Part shown: piece after piece, positions 35,110-46,324 of the stretch
Position numbering within the stretch: the stretch's first letter is position 1
Layout of the letters: every line of letters begins with the position of its first letter
NCBI GenBank assembly: GCA_029844215.1
Contig: CM056730.1
Coordinates: 48,000,924-48,064,923 of the forward strand
DNA from: Przewalskia tangutica
Lineage: Eukaryota; Streptophyta; Magnoliopsida; Solanales; Solanaceae
Length of the DNA stretch: 64,000 nt
Direction: 5' to 3'
Translations under genes and position numbers: made by a program
The notes under the pieces: model-generated
Database searches by the model: none
What the model saw: only the letters and a program-made list of their open reading frames with translations
What the model was told of the DNA's origin: nothing

Positions 35110-37153
35110 GGTTTTTAGACAATTTCATTCCTTTTATAACCAAGAGACCTATACTATTTAAAACCAAGTATCACATACTTACAAATCAAGTTCTTAACTT
35201 TCAAAATACTACAAGTCTCTTATATTTAGAAAACAAATTTCTTCTACTTTTAAACCTCAAGCAACTCACACCTTGAAGACAAGCTACTTCTCTTAAATCA
35301 CGTCATTTCTCCTCTTTTAAAACAATTAAGTAAATCACTCCTTTGACTCACCTAAAGTCATTATAATGACCCTTAGGTTTTGGAACTAAGGCACTAGCCA
35401 AAAGATTTGGAAACCACTTCCTTTTCAAGACTATGTACTTTAAGCAAAATACTTTCACTCTTAAGAATCCAAACTCCACTAAGGCAATGGATTATCGACT
35501 TACAATTTAAACATCAAAGTACAATCAAGGAAGTACATAGAACAAATTCTATACTAGGCAATCCAAGTACAACCAAGGAATGGATCATTTAAGGAGTAGA
35601 ACGTACTTTCTTTATCTTTAGGAATCATGCTAGAAGAGGAGATAGTTCACATACCTTTTCGGCTAATTCCTCAAGCTAAGCCGAATACGCCGTACGTAGA
35701 AGTTTCAACCTATAATGGTCACAACAAGACTATCAATCTTCTAGTCTCTAACGTAGAATAATACTAAGTATTTGGTCTCTAATTCTACGGAAAATCGGGC
35801 AGCACTTCCTTTGTTTCTACTCACTTTGCCACCTTTTTCAAGGTCGAATACAATAACCAACACGCCACATTTAAGGCTCAAAACAACAACCAAACCAAAG
35901 GGGATTACACGCCTTACAATACGTGTAAAATTCCGCCCCACAATTCATACCAAGTAGTTTAAAACTCCAAGCCATTCTCGACGACTACATACTAACAATT
36001 CAACGTCTTTTCCAATCCTTTTCAAATTCCAAGTTCTAAGGTCTACCATGTTATATAGTTATAAACCACTTCAACAACTACAATTTCCTTCCTACACAAC
36101 ATGCGGCGACTTAAACGAATAATTAACTTGAATTATAGTCTTAAGGCTAACATGCTAGTTTTCGGATTTAGGGTTCCAATAGCCAATACACTAATCCAAC
36201 TACATAATATACATCTCATGCTTGCTAATAACCATAGCTCTGACAATAAGTAAACTTAATTGCTAAAGCGACAAAATTTATACCTTTCCAAGCCCTTAAA
36301 ATTTCCAAGAATCAAAGTCGCGCCTTAGCAATTCTTAGCTCCTTTCCTTAAGTTCCAATCCGCTCCAAGCACTCCTTAGAGGCCTATGAAGAACCCATCT
36401 TCAAGTTCCAACTTCAAAGTTGAAGAACTCCCATAGTTTCCGCCTTGCGACTAACGTGAAAATGCGTTTTTTCCGAAATCTTTCTATTGAGATATCCTTA
36501 CAATACCCTTAGGGACATTGGGTTTAAGTCTTGTGAACAAAGGATCAAAATTACAATTTTTTTTGTGTGGAAAAATGCATAAAGCCGAGAGCAACTTCTA
36601 CTAGCACAAGGTTTCTCTAATTTTTCTAAGTATGGGAAGACCTTGTCTTGCACTAGCTATGCTTATATAACACATTGGAGGGCTTAGATTACAACAAATG
36701 TGTGGCTTGGATGTGTTTCACTAGGATTAAGCCCATGTGGGCAAGTTGACCTTGGTCAACATTATCAAGCTTAGAAGACTTAGCATCTACATAGGTCAAA
36801 TGACCATCCAACCCTTACTAATTTCGTCCAACACCACATGTGGGAGTGCCACGTGTCGCCCTCTCATTCGTCCACAAAATTCCGTAACCCTCGTGGGCCC
36901 CGCAAAACGTAAAATTCCTCGGGTGGGCCCCACGTGACCAAATCCGTAAAATAAATTTCCATAATATTAATAAGTTCCATATTCTTCAAATAATACATTT
37001 TGAGAATCCAATCCTCAACAACGAACATTTTTCCTTTCCGACGTTCGGAACATTTTCCGTCGGAAAAACAATTCTTCCTTTGGTACCAATTTCCAAGTCT
37101 TGTTTCCTTTCGTACATTCTCTTTTACATGCCCTGGACTTACGGGGTGTAACA

Positions 37154-37219
37154 AGGACATTTAGGATTGGTTTCCATTCTTCTCTCTCTGAGATCGTGCG
37201 ATGAGCATCTACTAGGTTA
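37154..37219 (+). other. D leader, second part
   Basis: AGGACATTTAGGATTGG and the following GATCGTGC match the leader of A3 and F directly after the point where E interrupts D. A4 inserts at 37220. Confidence 0.75.
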
Positions 37220-37440
37220 TGTCACGACCAGTTCGGGCAAGTGGTAGTGCCTTACCGGGGCACCCAAGTAGACATACATCAGAGTAATCAGCGGAATATA
37301 AAAACCAGACATGAAACAAATGTAAATTGAGACACAGTTTATCTGAGAAAAGTCGTCTTTCGGCATATATATATATAAAGAGTGAACAGTTACATCCCAA
37401 CTTTACAACATGACTACAAACCTCTAGGAATGTAAACAAC

Positions 37441-37620
37441 TATGGCGGGACAGGGCCCCGCCATACCCTGAATGTACATATATATACAACATCAGGGAGA
37501 ACCATACCAAAAGTCGAGCCTCGGAGAAGATGGAGCTCACGACACCAAAGCAAAGATCCTAAGGATGCGGATCTAGCACTGCTTGCCACTGCGGCATGAA
37601 CGCGGCCCGAAGGAGGTCGG
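37441..37620 (-). other. U5 hairpin cassette (A4 3' LTR)
   Basis: The TATGGCGGG-type last stem is intact; the first stems are damaged (CGGCCCG for the long C-run). Confidence 0.68.
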
Positions 37621-37799
37621 TCTAACAGTACAAGTATGTGAAAGCGTAAATCAAGTAAAATCAAAGTATTTAAAACCATTTGCAAATACAACGGTTTAAT
37701 CGCACATAGTGCCACAACATAAACAAGAGCAAAATAGATATGATGTAATCGGTCTTTTCTAGGCGCTAATGATCGAAGCAAGGCCAATCGCCCATAGTA

Positions 37800-38085
37800 T
37801 CATTATGCGTGCCTAATCCTGGACTTCCAGCAGTCCGCATAGGTCACACAGACCCGCATGAGGTATTCCTCGCATCGGGTAGCTAACCGGTACCTCACGG
37901 ACTCCGCGATCCGCATAGTCACATAGACCGCATAGTCACGCACCGCATGGGCATCCCTGCGTCGGGATAAAACACCGGAATGATCAATCCTGGAACTCCG
38001 CGACTCCGCATAGTCACACAGACCGCGCATAGGCCGTATAGACGCGTCAGGGTGGCAAGCCCTCGGTATAACAAGTCGAGGGTAG
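37800..38085 (-). repeat. TATGCGG degenerate minisatellite (A4 3' LTR)
   Basis: On the plus strand it reads as repeated CCGCATAG units; it is homologous to A1 6345-6600. Confidence 0.7.
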
Positions 38086-38266
38086 GTGATATAATAACGA
38101 TTGAGTCTTAACGTTTAACAACGTAAGCACAACAAGAATAACATCACAAGACACTAACACACGTAGTATCATAACATGTTTACTTATCAAACCATCTTAC
38201 TACATTTTGCAGAAGTCAATACCAGATTTTCATAAACAAATAAGTAAAACCGTTCCTTTTATCTTT

Positions 38267-38314
38267 CTTAAGTCGTTATACCTAACTTCCCATAAAGCTA
38301 GTATAACTCTTAAG
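38267..38314 (-). other. 48-nt conserved LTR hairpin (A4 3' LTR)
   Basis: CTTAAG outer arms and GTTATAC/GTATAAC middle arms, as in A1. Confidence 0.8.
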
Positions 38315-39216
38315 CTTTCTGTTTAAAAATCAAGTATTACTCTTCTTTCGAAAATGATTCATAATTCTTTTGAAATACTTCAAGGTTCTTATTATTTAGA
38401 CTCAAGTCGAAAGACGTTAAGTAAAACCATGTTCAGTTAACACACGTACGTCTACCGTACTATATATATATTTTAAAGTATCATGCTCAAAAGGATAGGA
38501 AGAATCACATACCTCCTCGGCGAAATCCACCTGCCAAGTCGAATATGTCGCGCGCAGAGAATCAACCTATAATAGTCAGATACGTCTATCAATGTCTAGA
38601 CTACTCTGTAGACTATTCTAAGCAGATGGTTCTCTATTATACGGAAAATTGGGCAGCACTTCCCTACCCGCCAAGCTACACAAGTCTACTGTAAATACAG
38701 TCATATGTAAATCTGATTCAATCTTCTTTATTATTCTTCTGATGTGATTTCAGTTCAATTCTATTCTGTAATATCCTTCTATGTAATTACAGTTCAATTC
38801 TCTTCTTTAATATCCTTCTATATAACTTTGTACTATTTCTATACTACTACAGTATGTGATCTCCAATACTATAGAAGGATAAGATTATTTACCTCGATAA
38901 GCCCAAAATTATCCAAGTTAAATGTCGATCCTGAGCAAGGTTTAGCTCCTAATCTGAAAGCTCCAGTCCGCTCCAAGAAACCCTTAGAAGTTTCTAAACA
39001 ACTTCTACTTAATACTATAAGTGATTTGGGCTAGGGTATTTTGGAATAGTAACTACACTAGAAGGCAACTTTCTACAAAGAGGGGGGGTATTCTCGGCCG
39101 AAGCCACTAGGCTAGAGGGGGAAGAGGGTTGGGACGAAACACTACAAGGGAGATGGAGGATTTTGAGACTTAGAGAATTGTGTTTGTGGATGAAGAAAAC
39201 CTTCAAGTTAGGGGGG

Positions 39217-39224
39217 TATTTATA
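39217..39224 (-). promoter_or_regulatory. TATA box, A4 3' LTR
   Basis: TATAAATA on the minus strand, followed by CTTCATCCACAAA. Confidence 0.72.
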
Positions 39225-39383
39225 GGCCAACCAATGGCCAAGATGAAGGCAAGTGGAGGGCAAGTGGAGGGTGGGGATTCACCCAAGTGTCCTTATCCAT
39301 CTACTACATAAAAATATCCTACCTAACCTTGACTAAAGCAAGGCCACAAAATCGTCCAAACTTGCCCATGTTGCCGTCCACTT

Positions 39384-39405
39384 GAGGGTGACAAGTGTCA
39401 CCCTC
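39384..39405 (-). promoter_or_regulatory. Perfect U3 palindrome (A4 3' LTR)
   Basis: GAGGGTGAC and GTCACCCTC arms around AAGT, 160 bp upstream of the TATA box. Imperfect versions stand at the same place in A2, A3 and F. Confidence 0.5.
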
Positions 39406-39620
39406 TCGTTGGTCCAAAATATTTCATCTCTCGGAAAAATCCGCAAAAATAATAAATGATATAGCCGTAATTTTCCCTACGCAAGTTTTGGAAAACGTTT
39501 CATCGGAAAACGATTCTTTTAGTGGGTTGTGCACAAATTTTCGTCCCTATGCCTACTTTAAGGCTCAAACTTTTGTACGTACGCCCTTACGTACATACTC
39601 TGGAAATACGGGGTATAACA

Positions 39621-39752
39621 TTCTCCCCTCCTTAGAAACATTCGTCCCGAATGTTCCTTCCCAAGACAGATAAGGTTCCTCATAACTTAAACAGTTTGCA
39701 AATGCCTCACATGGCCACAATACAACATTTAAGCAAATATGATACTGAAAAT
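39621..39752 (-). other. A4 3' tail and polypurine tract
   Basis: The reversed polypurine tract TTCTCCCCTCCTT is at 39621-39633, then the conserved ACATTCG..CGAATGT palindrome and non-coding sequence to the pol stop. Confidence 0.85.
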
Positions 39753-42700
39753 TTACAAATAGGAAAGTGAGTTACCTGGAGGTGTGGGGAATAGGTGAGG
39801 ATACTTCCGCCTCATGTCCTCCTCAGCTTCCCACGTCATCTCCTCCCTGAGCTCGTTCCGCCACAAGACTTTGATGGAAGCCACGTCCTTGGTCCGCAGA
39901 CGCCTAACCTGACGATCGATTATCGCTATGGGAATCTCCTCATACGATAACCCCTCGGTCACCTGGACATCGTCAATCGGGTGTACCCTAGATGGATCCC
40001 CGATACATCTCCTCAGCATAGAAACGTGAAAAACCGGATGCTGCCTCCGGATCGGACGGAAGATCCAACTCATAGCAACCTTGCCTACCTGCGGACAACT
40101 GACACGGCTCGATGTACCTTGGTGAGTTTCCCTTTCTTCGAATCTCATCACACCCTTCATGGGTGACACCTTCAAGAAAACCCAATCATCAACCTCGAAC
40201 TCCGGATCTGAAGCGGCGATGATCTGCGTATGACTTCGCCGACTACGGTGTCGATGCCGCTCTGGATAAGCTTCACCTTATCCATCGCTGTATGCAGTGC
40301 GGTCCCACTGCGCACCTCGCCTACATCAAACCAGCCTATCGGTGATCTGCACTTCCTCCCATACAAGGCCTCATAAGGCGCCATCTGAATACTGGAGTGG
40401 TAGCTATTATTATACGCAAACTCAACTAGAGGCAAATGATCCTCGGCTACCCACGAAGTCAATAACACGGGCTCGCAACATATCCTCGAGAGTGCGAATA
40501 GTGCGCTCTGCTGTCCGTGCATGCGAGGATGGAATGCGATGCTCGTGCTCATCTGCGTCCCTAATCCTTACGGAAGGACCTCGAGTTAGCGTAAGCGGGC
40601 TCCTGCATGCGATATGATGGAAATAGGGACCCCATGCAGTCTGACGATCTCTCGGATGTAAAGTCTGGCATAATCCTCAGCCGAAAAGGTCGTCCTGACG
40701 GGAAGAAAGTGGGATGATTTCGTCAGCCTGTCGACGATAACCCAAATAGAATCATGCTTCCTCAGAGTGCGAGGTAATCCTATGATAAAGTCCATGTTGA
40801 TCACCTCCCACTTCCAGGTCGGGATCTCTATCGCCTGCAATAAACCACCAGGCCTCTGGTGCTCTACCTTCACCTGCTGACAACACGGGCACTGAGCCAC
40901 AAACTCTGCAACGTCCCTCTTCAAGCCATCCCACCAATACACAGATCTGAGGTCGTGGTACATCTTGGTCGACCCCGGATGGATAGAGTAACGCATTGTG
41001 TGCTTCCCTAGAACTCCTGCCAAGTCTGCAATATCCGGAACACACAACGCCCTCGAACCTTAGCACCCATCAGTGCTACCTCAAGGACCCTTTCCTCACG
41101 AAGAATTTGTATCACGGTACCGTGTCAAAATCGGATCCTCAAATTGTTGCCTCTACACCTCCTCGACGATGGAAGACTCGGCAACCTCTCGAACTCGGAC
41201 CCCACTGCTATCAGAATCAATCAATCGGACTCCAAGGCTCGCTAGCTGATGCAACTCGCGGACCATGCTCCTCCTCTCTGGTTGTACATCTGATAGACTC
41301 CCCATCGACCTACGACTAAGGGCATCTGCCACAACATTGGCCTTCTCTGGGTGAGTACGGGATGTCGACATCGTAATCCTTGGCGGCTCTAACCACCGTA
41401 TCATCGTAAGTTCGGCTCCTCTGGTGAAGATATCTGGAGGCTCTTGTGGTGCGTATAAATATCCACATGAACCCCATACAAATAGTGCCTCGGATCTTGG
41501 CGTGAATCACCGCGCGACTCCAAATCATGGGTGGGGTAGTTCCTCGTGCTTCTTAAGGCTTCGGGATGCGTATGCTATAACCTTGCCTGCTGCATCAACA
41601 CACATCTCGGCCCGATGCCCGGCGTCACAATACGACTTAGCCGTGCGGACCTGCGGAAGAGTAAGAACGGGGCGGTCGTCGATCTCTCGCCGATCGGAAA
41701 CCGCTCCACAAGCATCAGTCCACTGAAACTTAGCGCTCGAGTCGGCCTAGTCAATGGTGCGAGATAGAAGCAAACTTCTCCACGAACCGATAATAACTCG
41801 CAGGCCCGAAAACTTGAACCTCTGCCGGAGTAGTAGGTCTAGGCCAACTCGACGCCTCGATCTTGGCGTATCCACGAATACCATCGGCCCGACAATATGC
41901 CCGAAAAAGCCACGAAGTCAACGAACTCACACCGAAAACTTGGCGTACAAGCGATGGTCTGGAGAACTCGGCCAAGATCCTCAAATGCTCCGCATGCTCC
42001 TGCTCTGAGCGGGAATAAACCAAGATGTCATCAATGAACACTATCACAAACGTGTCCAAAAATGGTTTGAACACTCGGTTCATCAAATCCATAAATACCG
42101 TCGGAGCATTGGTCAACCCGAAAGACATAACCCTGAACTCATAGTGCCCGTACCGGGTCCGGAATGCAGTCCTAGGGACATCCGCCTCTCTGACTCGCAC
42201 CTGATGATAGCCCGATCGCAGATCAATCTTGGAGAAACATCTCGCGCCCTGCAACTGGTCGAACAAATCATCAATCCTGGGAAGGGGGTGTCTGTTCTTA
42301 ATTGTCACTTTGTTCAGCTGCCTGTAATCAACACACATGCGCAGTGTCCCGTCCTTCTTCTTCACGAACAATACCGGCGCTCCCCAGGGAGAAACACTAG
42401 GCCTAATGAAGCCCTTCTCCAGCAAATCTCTCAGCTGGTCCTTCAACTCTCTCAACTCGGCAGGTGCCATTCTGTATGGCGGAATGGAAATAGGCCGAGT
42501 GTCTGGCACTGTCGATACAAAACTCTATCTCCTCTCGGGAGGATACGGGAAGGTCGTGCGGAAACACATCCGGGAACTCGACTCTTTGGGCCCGGCGAAG
42601 ATCCGTACGCGACCTCGATGTCGAATACCGAATGAGATGGTAGATGTACCCTTCTCGCACCATCTTCCTAGCCTTGAGGTAGGAAATAAACCTACCGCCG

Positions 42701-43070
42701 GCGACACAATGTTCCTCCCACTCAATAACGGCTCCCGAAGCTGGAACCGTACCACTCTCTCCTGCGATCTACACCGGCGTAGCGAAGTTAACCAATCCAT
42801 GCCCGTGATCACATCGAAGTCGTCATGTCCAACTCTATCAAGTCGGTTAGGGTCGGCATTGCATAAAGTCACTGGGCAAGCCCTATATATCCGCCGAGCT
42901 ACTACCGAATCACCCACTGGCGTAGCTACCTCAAAAGGGTCTATGGACTCAGGCTCTATCCCTATCCTACTAGCAATAAGGGGAGATATATAGGACAGAG
43001 TAGAACCCGGATCTATCAAGGCATACACATCGTAACCAGAAACTGATAAAGTACACAGCGGCGTCAGGCG
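39753..43070 (-). pseudogene. pol: A4 pol: PR-RT-RH-IN-chromodomain (few breaks)
   Basis: Protease runs about 43060-42700 (ALIDPGSTLSYISP, then DFDVITGMDW). RT is open over about 42509-41960 with YRMAPAELRELK, YRQLNKVTIK, FSKIDLRSGYHQ and FIDDILVYS, then breaks. RNase H (about 41700-41300) is broken, but ADALSRRSMG is readable. The integrase zinc-binding part (YSIHPGSTKMYHDL, AQCPCCQQVKVEH) and core start (NMDFIIGLP) are open at 41047-40600. The second catalytic Asp motif is unreadable near 40610. Then LPLVEFAYNNSYHSSI and GRKCRSPIGW (40430-40320) are open. The chromodomain is clean: IAIIDRQVRRLR, VLWRNELREEMTWE, DMRRKYPHLF. Stop 39753-39755. Confidence 0.93.
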
Positions 43071-43709
43071 ACGCCTCCTGCTCCTGTCGGCTGGACAAGG
43101 CATAAATGCGGTTCTGAGGACCGCTAGAACTGGGACCCGCGCCACGACCTCTGCCGCGACCTGCTGGTCCATGAGTACCCTGCCCTCCGGGGCGAGTAAC
43201 TGAAGGGGATGAAGACCCGGCAACAGACCCTGAAGGCTGACCCCTCCCATCAGCGCTGCCCCTGGTCGGACAGGCTCTCGCATAGTGACCCTGCTGGCCA
43301 CAAGTATAGCAAACTCCCGAAGTAGTACCACAACTCCCTGAATGGAATCTACCACATCGGACACACTGAGCGGACCTCGATCGGTTAGCACCCTTGCTAC
43401 CCTGGAAGTCCGAAGTCCTGGGGCCCTGACCTGCCCCCGAATACTCTGGTTGTACCGAAAATGATGTAGGAGTGCTCTGAGCTGGTTGTGGTGCAAATCT
43501 AGACGTCTGCTGAGGTCGTCCACCCCGAGAGCTACCAAAAGATCCGGCCGTCTTGGCCTTCTTCTGCTGCTGAAATCTGTCGACCCGTCGGTCTCTATGC
43601 TCCTCGCACCCAAGTGCATGAGCCTGAATGCGGGCAATGTCCATGCCCGGCTGAAGAACCACACCTGAGCAATACTCTGCCAGATAATCATCTAACCCAG
43701 TGACGTAGT
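43071..43709 (-). pseudogene. gag: A4 gag, C-terminal part (right of A3 in gene order)
   Basis: It continues gag after the A3 insertion: VTGLDDYLAEYCSGVVLQPG, QAHALGCEEHRDRRVDRFQQ, a Gly/Ser/Gln-rich linker, then two intact zinc knuckles CVRCGRFHSGSC and CYTCGQQGHYARAC, and a Gly/Arg-rich run. The frame is open throughout; the transition to protease shows one frame change near 43070. This is the best nucleocapsid in the window. Confidence 0.92.
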
Positions 43710-44117
43710 TGTTATACCCCGTATTTCCAGAGTATGTACGTAAGGGAATACGTACAAAAAGTTTGGCCTTAAAATTAGCCTTGGACGTTTTTATTTGTGC
43801 ACAACTCACTAAAAGAATCGTTTTCCGACGAAACGTTTCCACAACTTTCGTAGGGAAAATTCCGACTATGTCATTTAGTATTTTTGCGGATTTTTCCGAG
43901 AGACGAAACATTTTGGACCAACGGGAGGGCGACACTTGGCACCCTCCAATTGGTGGACTTGAATCGTCCATGGGACGAATTGGAATGGGATTGGCACGTT
44001 TTTGGTGCCTTGTTCAAAGTCAAGGAGTTGGTAGGATATTTGTGTATAGTTAATCCTCACCCTACACTTGCCTTGCACTTGTCTTCATCTTGGCCATTGG
44101 TTGGCCAAGGCTTGAGC

Positions 44118-44125
44118 TATAAATA
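44118..44125 (+). promoter_or_regulatory. TATA box, A3 5' LTR
   Basis: TATAAATA followed by a C-run and the start-region inverted repeat. Confidence 0.76.
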
Positions 44126-44997
44126 CCCCCCTTTAGATGAAGAGTTCTTCATCCACAAAGTTATCTTCCAAGTCTTGAAAAATCCCCTCCTCTCCCTTAA
44201 GCCTTTCGTCCAACCCCGCCCCCCCCTTGCGAGTGAGTTTGGCCGAGGGCCCACCCCCACCTAGCCGAAATCTACCCACTCCTTGGTAGAAAAGTTGTCT
44301 TCTAGTATTGTTATAATGCCCAAAATACCCTAGCCCAAATCCCTTAGTCCTTTGTAGAAGTTGTGAAGAACTTCTAAGGTTTCTTGGAGCTACCGGAGCG
44401 TACAACTTAGGAGCTAAACCTTGCTCAGGCGCGACTTTATCTAGGATATTATTGGGCTTACCGTGGTAACTAATCCTAACCCTCTTTTGAATTAGAGAAT
44501 ACTTACTGTAGTAGTATAAGAATAAGTATAAATACTTAGAAGGATATTACAGAATAGAATTGAACTGTTATCACAGTAGAAGGGTTTAAAAGAAGAATAA
44601 TTGAACTGTACTCACATAGGACTGTTTTTACAGTAGACTTATATAGCTCACCGGGTAGGGTTGTGCTGCCCGACTATCCATAGAATTGTGAACCCTCTGT
44701 TTAGAATGACCTTCAGAGTAGTCTTTGATAGATGTCTGTGACTATTATAGGCTGACTCTCTGCGCGCGACATATTCAACTTGGCAGGTGGTTTTCGCTGA
44801 GAAGGTATGTGATTCTTCCTAAAGCATGATATTTTACAATATATAGTACGGTAGACGTACATGTGTTAACTGAATAATACTTACGGCAATGCCTCACGGC
44901 TTAAGCCTGAATAACAAAGAACTAAAAGCATTTCAAAAGAAAACTGAATCATTTTTTTAACAGAAGATAAATATTTGGTTTTAAAAAAAAACAAAAG

Positions 44998-45045
44998 CTT
45001 AAGAGTTATACTATCTTTATGGGAAGTTAGGTATAACAACTTAAG
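44998..45045 (+). other. 48-nt conserved LTR hairpin (A3 5' LTR)
   Basis: As in A1 but with CTATCTT for CTAGCTT in the inner arm. Confidence 0.77.
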
Positions 45046-45259
45046 AATGATAAAAAGGAACTGTTTACTTGTTTGTTTATAAAATCCTTGTATTGATTTA
45101 TGTTAAGTGTAGTAAGATTTGTGTGATAAGTAGACATATTATGATGCTACCTGGGTTAGTGTCTTGAAATCTTTGTGTAAGGTCATTCTTGCGTGCTTAC
45201 GTTGCTAACCGGTAAGTCCGTTGTCTCGTTATTGTATCACCTACCCTCGATCGTTATAC

Positions 45260-45530
45260 CAGGGACTTGCCCCCTTGATGCGGTCTATACGGCTACGCGG
45301 TCTGTGAGACTATGCGGCAGCGGTATGCTCGGGATTGATCATTCGGTGTTTAGCCCGATCACGAGGATTCTATGCGGTCTGATGAGACTATGCGGTCTTT
45401 TGAGGCTATGCGGGCTGCGGGAGCCTAGGCGGATGCCGGGGGTTGGCTTCCCCCGATGCGAGGAATACCTCATGCGGGTGCGTTGTGTGACCTATGCGGT
45501 GCGGAAGTCGGGACTAGGCACGCAGAATGA
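45260..45530 (+). repeat. TATGCGG degenerate minisatellite (A3 5' LTR)
   Basis: Repeated CTATGCGGTCT units. It differs from the 3' LTR copy mostly at CTG/CAG positions. Confidence 0.7.
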
Positions 45531-45721
45531 TACTATGGGCGATTGGCCTTGCTTCGATCATTCGCGGCCTAGAATAGACCTGTTACAGTTTTCCTATTAC
45601 TGTTGTTGTTGTGATGTGGCACTATGTGCAATTGAACTGATTGTATTTGTGAAAAGGTTTTAAATACTTTGATTTCATTTCAGTTCTTTATAGTTTCACA
45701 TACTTGGTACCTGTTGTACTG

Positions 45722-45909
45722 ACCTCCTTCGGGGGGCTGCGTTCATGCCGCAGGTAAGGGCAAGCAGGTGCTAGATCCACATCCTTAGGATCTTTGCGTT
45801 GGTGTCAGGAGCTCCATCTTCTCCGGAGGCTCTACTTTTGGGTATGATCTCCCTGTATTGTAGATAGTTTTGTCTGATCGAGGGTATGGCGGGCCCTGTC
45901 CCGCCATAG
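45722..45909 (+). other. U5 hairpin cassette (A3 5' LTR)
   Basis: All stems from CCTCC-TTCG-GGGGG to GGCGGG..CCCGCC are readable. Confidence 0.72.
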
Positions 45910-46123
45910 TTGTTTACTTCCTTAGAGTGCGTAGTACTATTATGCAGTTGGGATGTATCGCAAAAACTTGAGTTATTTATATTATGTAAAGGCAAGCTTT
46001 TCATCGAGATAAAGCTTTACATTTTTACTATGTTTCTGTCTTGTTTTATATTTCCATTGGTTACTCGATGTATGACTACTTGGGTGCCGGTAAGGCACGA
46101 TCACGGGCCAGGCAGTCGTGACA

Positions 46124-46324
46124 AAAGTGGTATCGAGCGATTAATCCTCGGAAAGTGTCTGACCGTATCTAGTAAGTCTTGATTATCGGTGTGTTGTGCA
46201 CCACACCAATAATCAGGAGGCTATAGGATCTTTAGGATTGGTTTCCATTCTTCATTCTGTGATCGTGCTTTAGAGCTGTGTTATAGGTTGAACCCCTCTA
46301 ACGTATTCCTTTCGTAATGTGATT
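46124..46324 (+). other. A3 leader with primer-binding site
   Basis: TGGTATCGAGC at 46128-46138, four bases after the LTR; leader to the gag ATG at 46325. Confidence 0.8.

Larger units (their letters stand above)
27645..37153 (-). mobile_element. E: gag-only LTR element (TR-GAG-like)
   Basis: This complete minus-strand insertion has LTRs 27645-31423 and 33365-37153 (3779 and 3789 bp, highly similar) and only 1.94 kb between them. The interior holds a gag remnant, a non-coding tail and no pol. The right target copy is AGGAC (37154-37158). It must have depended on another element for RT and integrase. Confidence 0.92.
33365..37153 (-). repeat. E 5' LTR (3.8 kb)
   Basis: From TGTCACGCCCGAACC to GGGGTGTAACA. 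It carries the same parts as the 3' LTR: U5 hairpins 33593-33776 (UUCG stem intact), minisatellite 34025-34490, 48-nt hairpin 35062-35109, donor-like site with GT at 35654-35653. Differences from the other LTR cluster at CHG sites in the minisatellite and hairpins, while AT-rich parts are nearly identical. Confidence 0.93.
24177..37219 (+). mobile_element. D: LTR element, 5' end only (interrupted by E and A4)
   Basis: The 5' LTR (24177-27537), primer site and leader (27538-27644) are seen. E then intervenes, the leader resumes at 37154-37219, and A4 interrupts it. Its coding region, if any, is outside the window. Confidence 0.85.
37220..39620 (-). repeat. A4 3' LTR (2.4 kb)
   Basis: From TGTCACGACC to GGGGTATAACA, then polypurine tract. 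U5 hairpins 37441-37620, TATGCGG block 37800-38085, 48-nt hairpin 38267-38314, donor-like site (GT at 38512-38511), TATA 39217-39224, U3 palindrome 39384-39405. Same subfamily as A1. Confidence 0.93.
43710..46123 (+). repeat. A3 5' LTR (2.4 kb)
   Basis: From TGTTATACCCCG to GTCGTGACA. TATA 44118-44125, start-region inverted repeat GATGAAGA/TCTTCATC (about 44137-44154), donor-like GT at 44805, hairpin 44998-45045, TATGCGG block 45260-45530, U5 hairpins 45722-45909. Confidence 0.94.

Noticed and set aside
42525..43691. A 388-codon minus-strand frame taken as one protein
   Set aside because: It mixes an out-of-frame reading of gag (before about 43060) with the real protease frame; gag itself is in the neighbouring frame.
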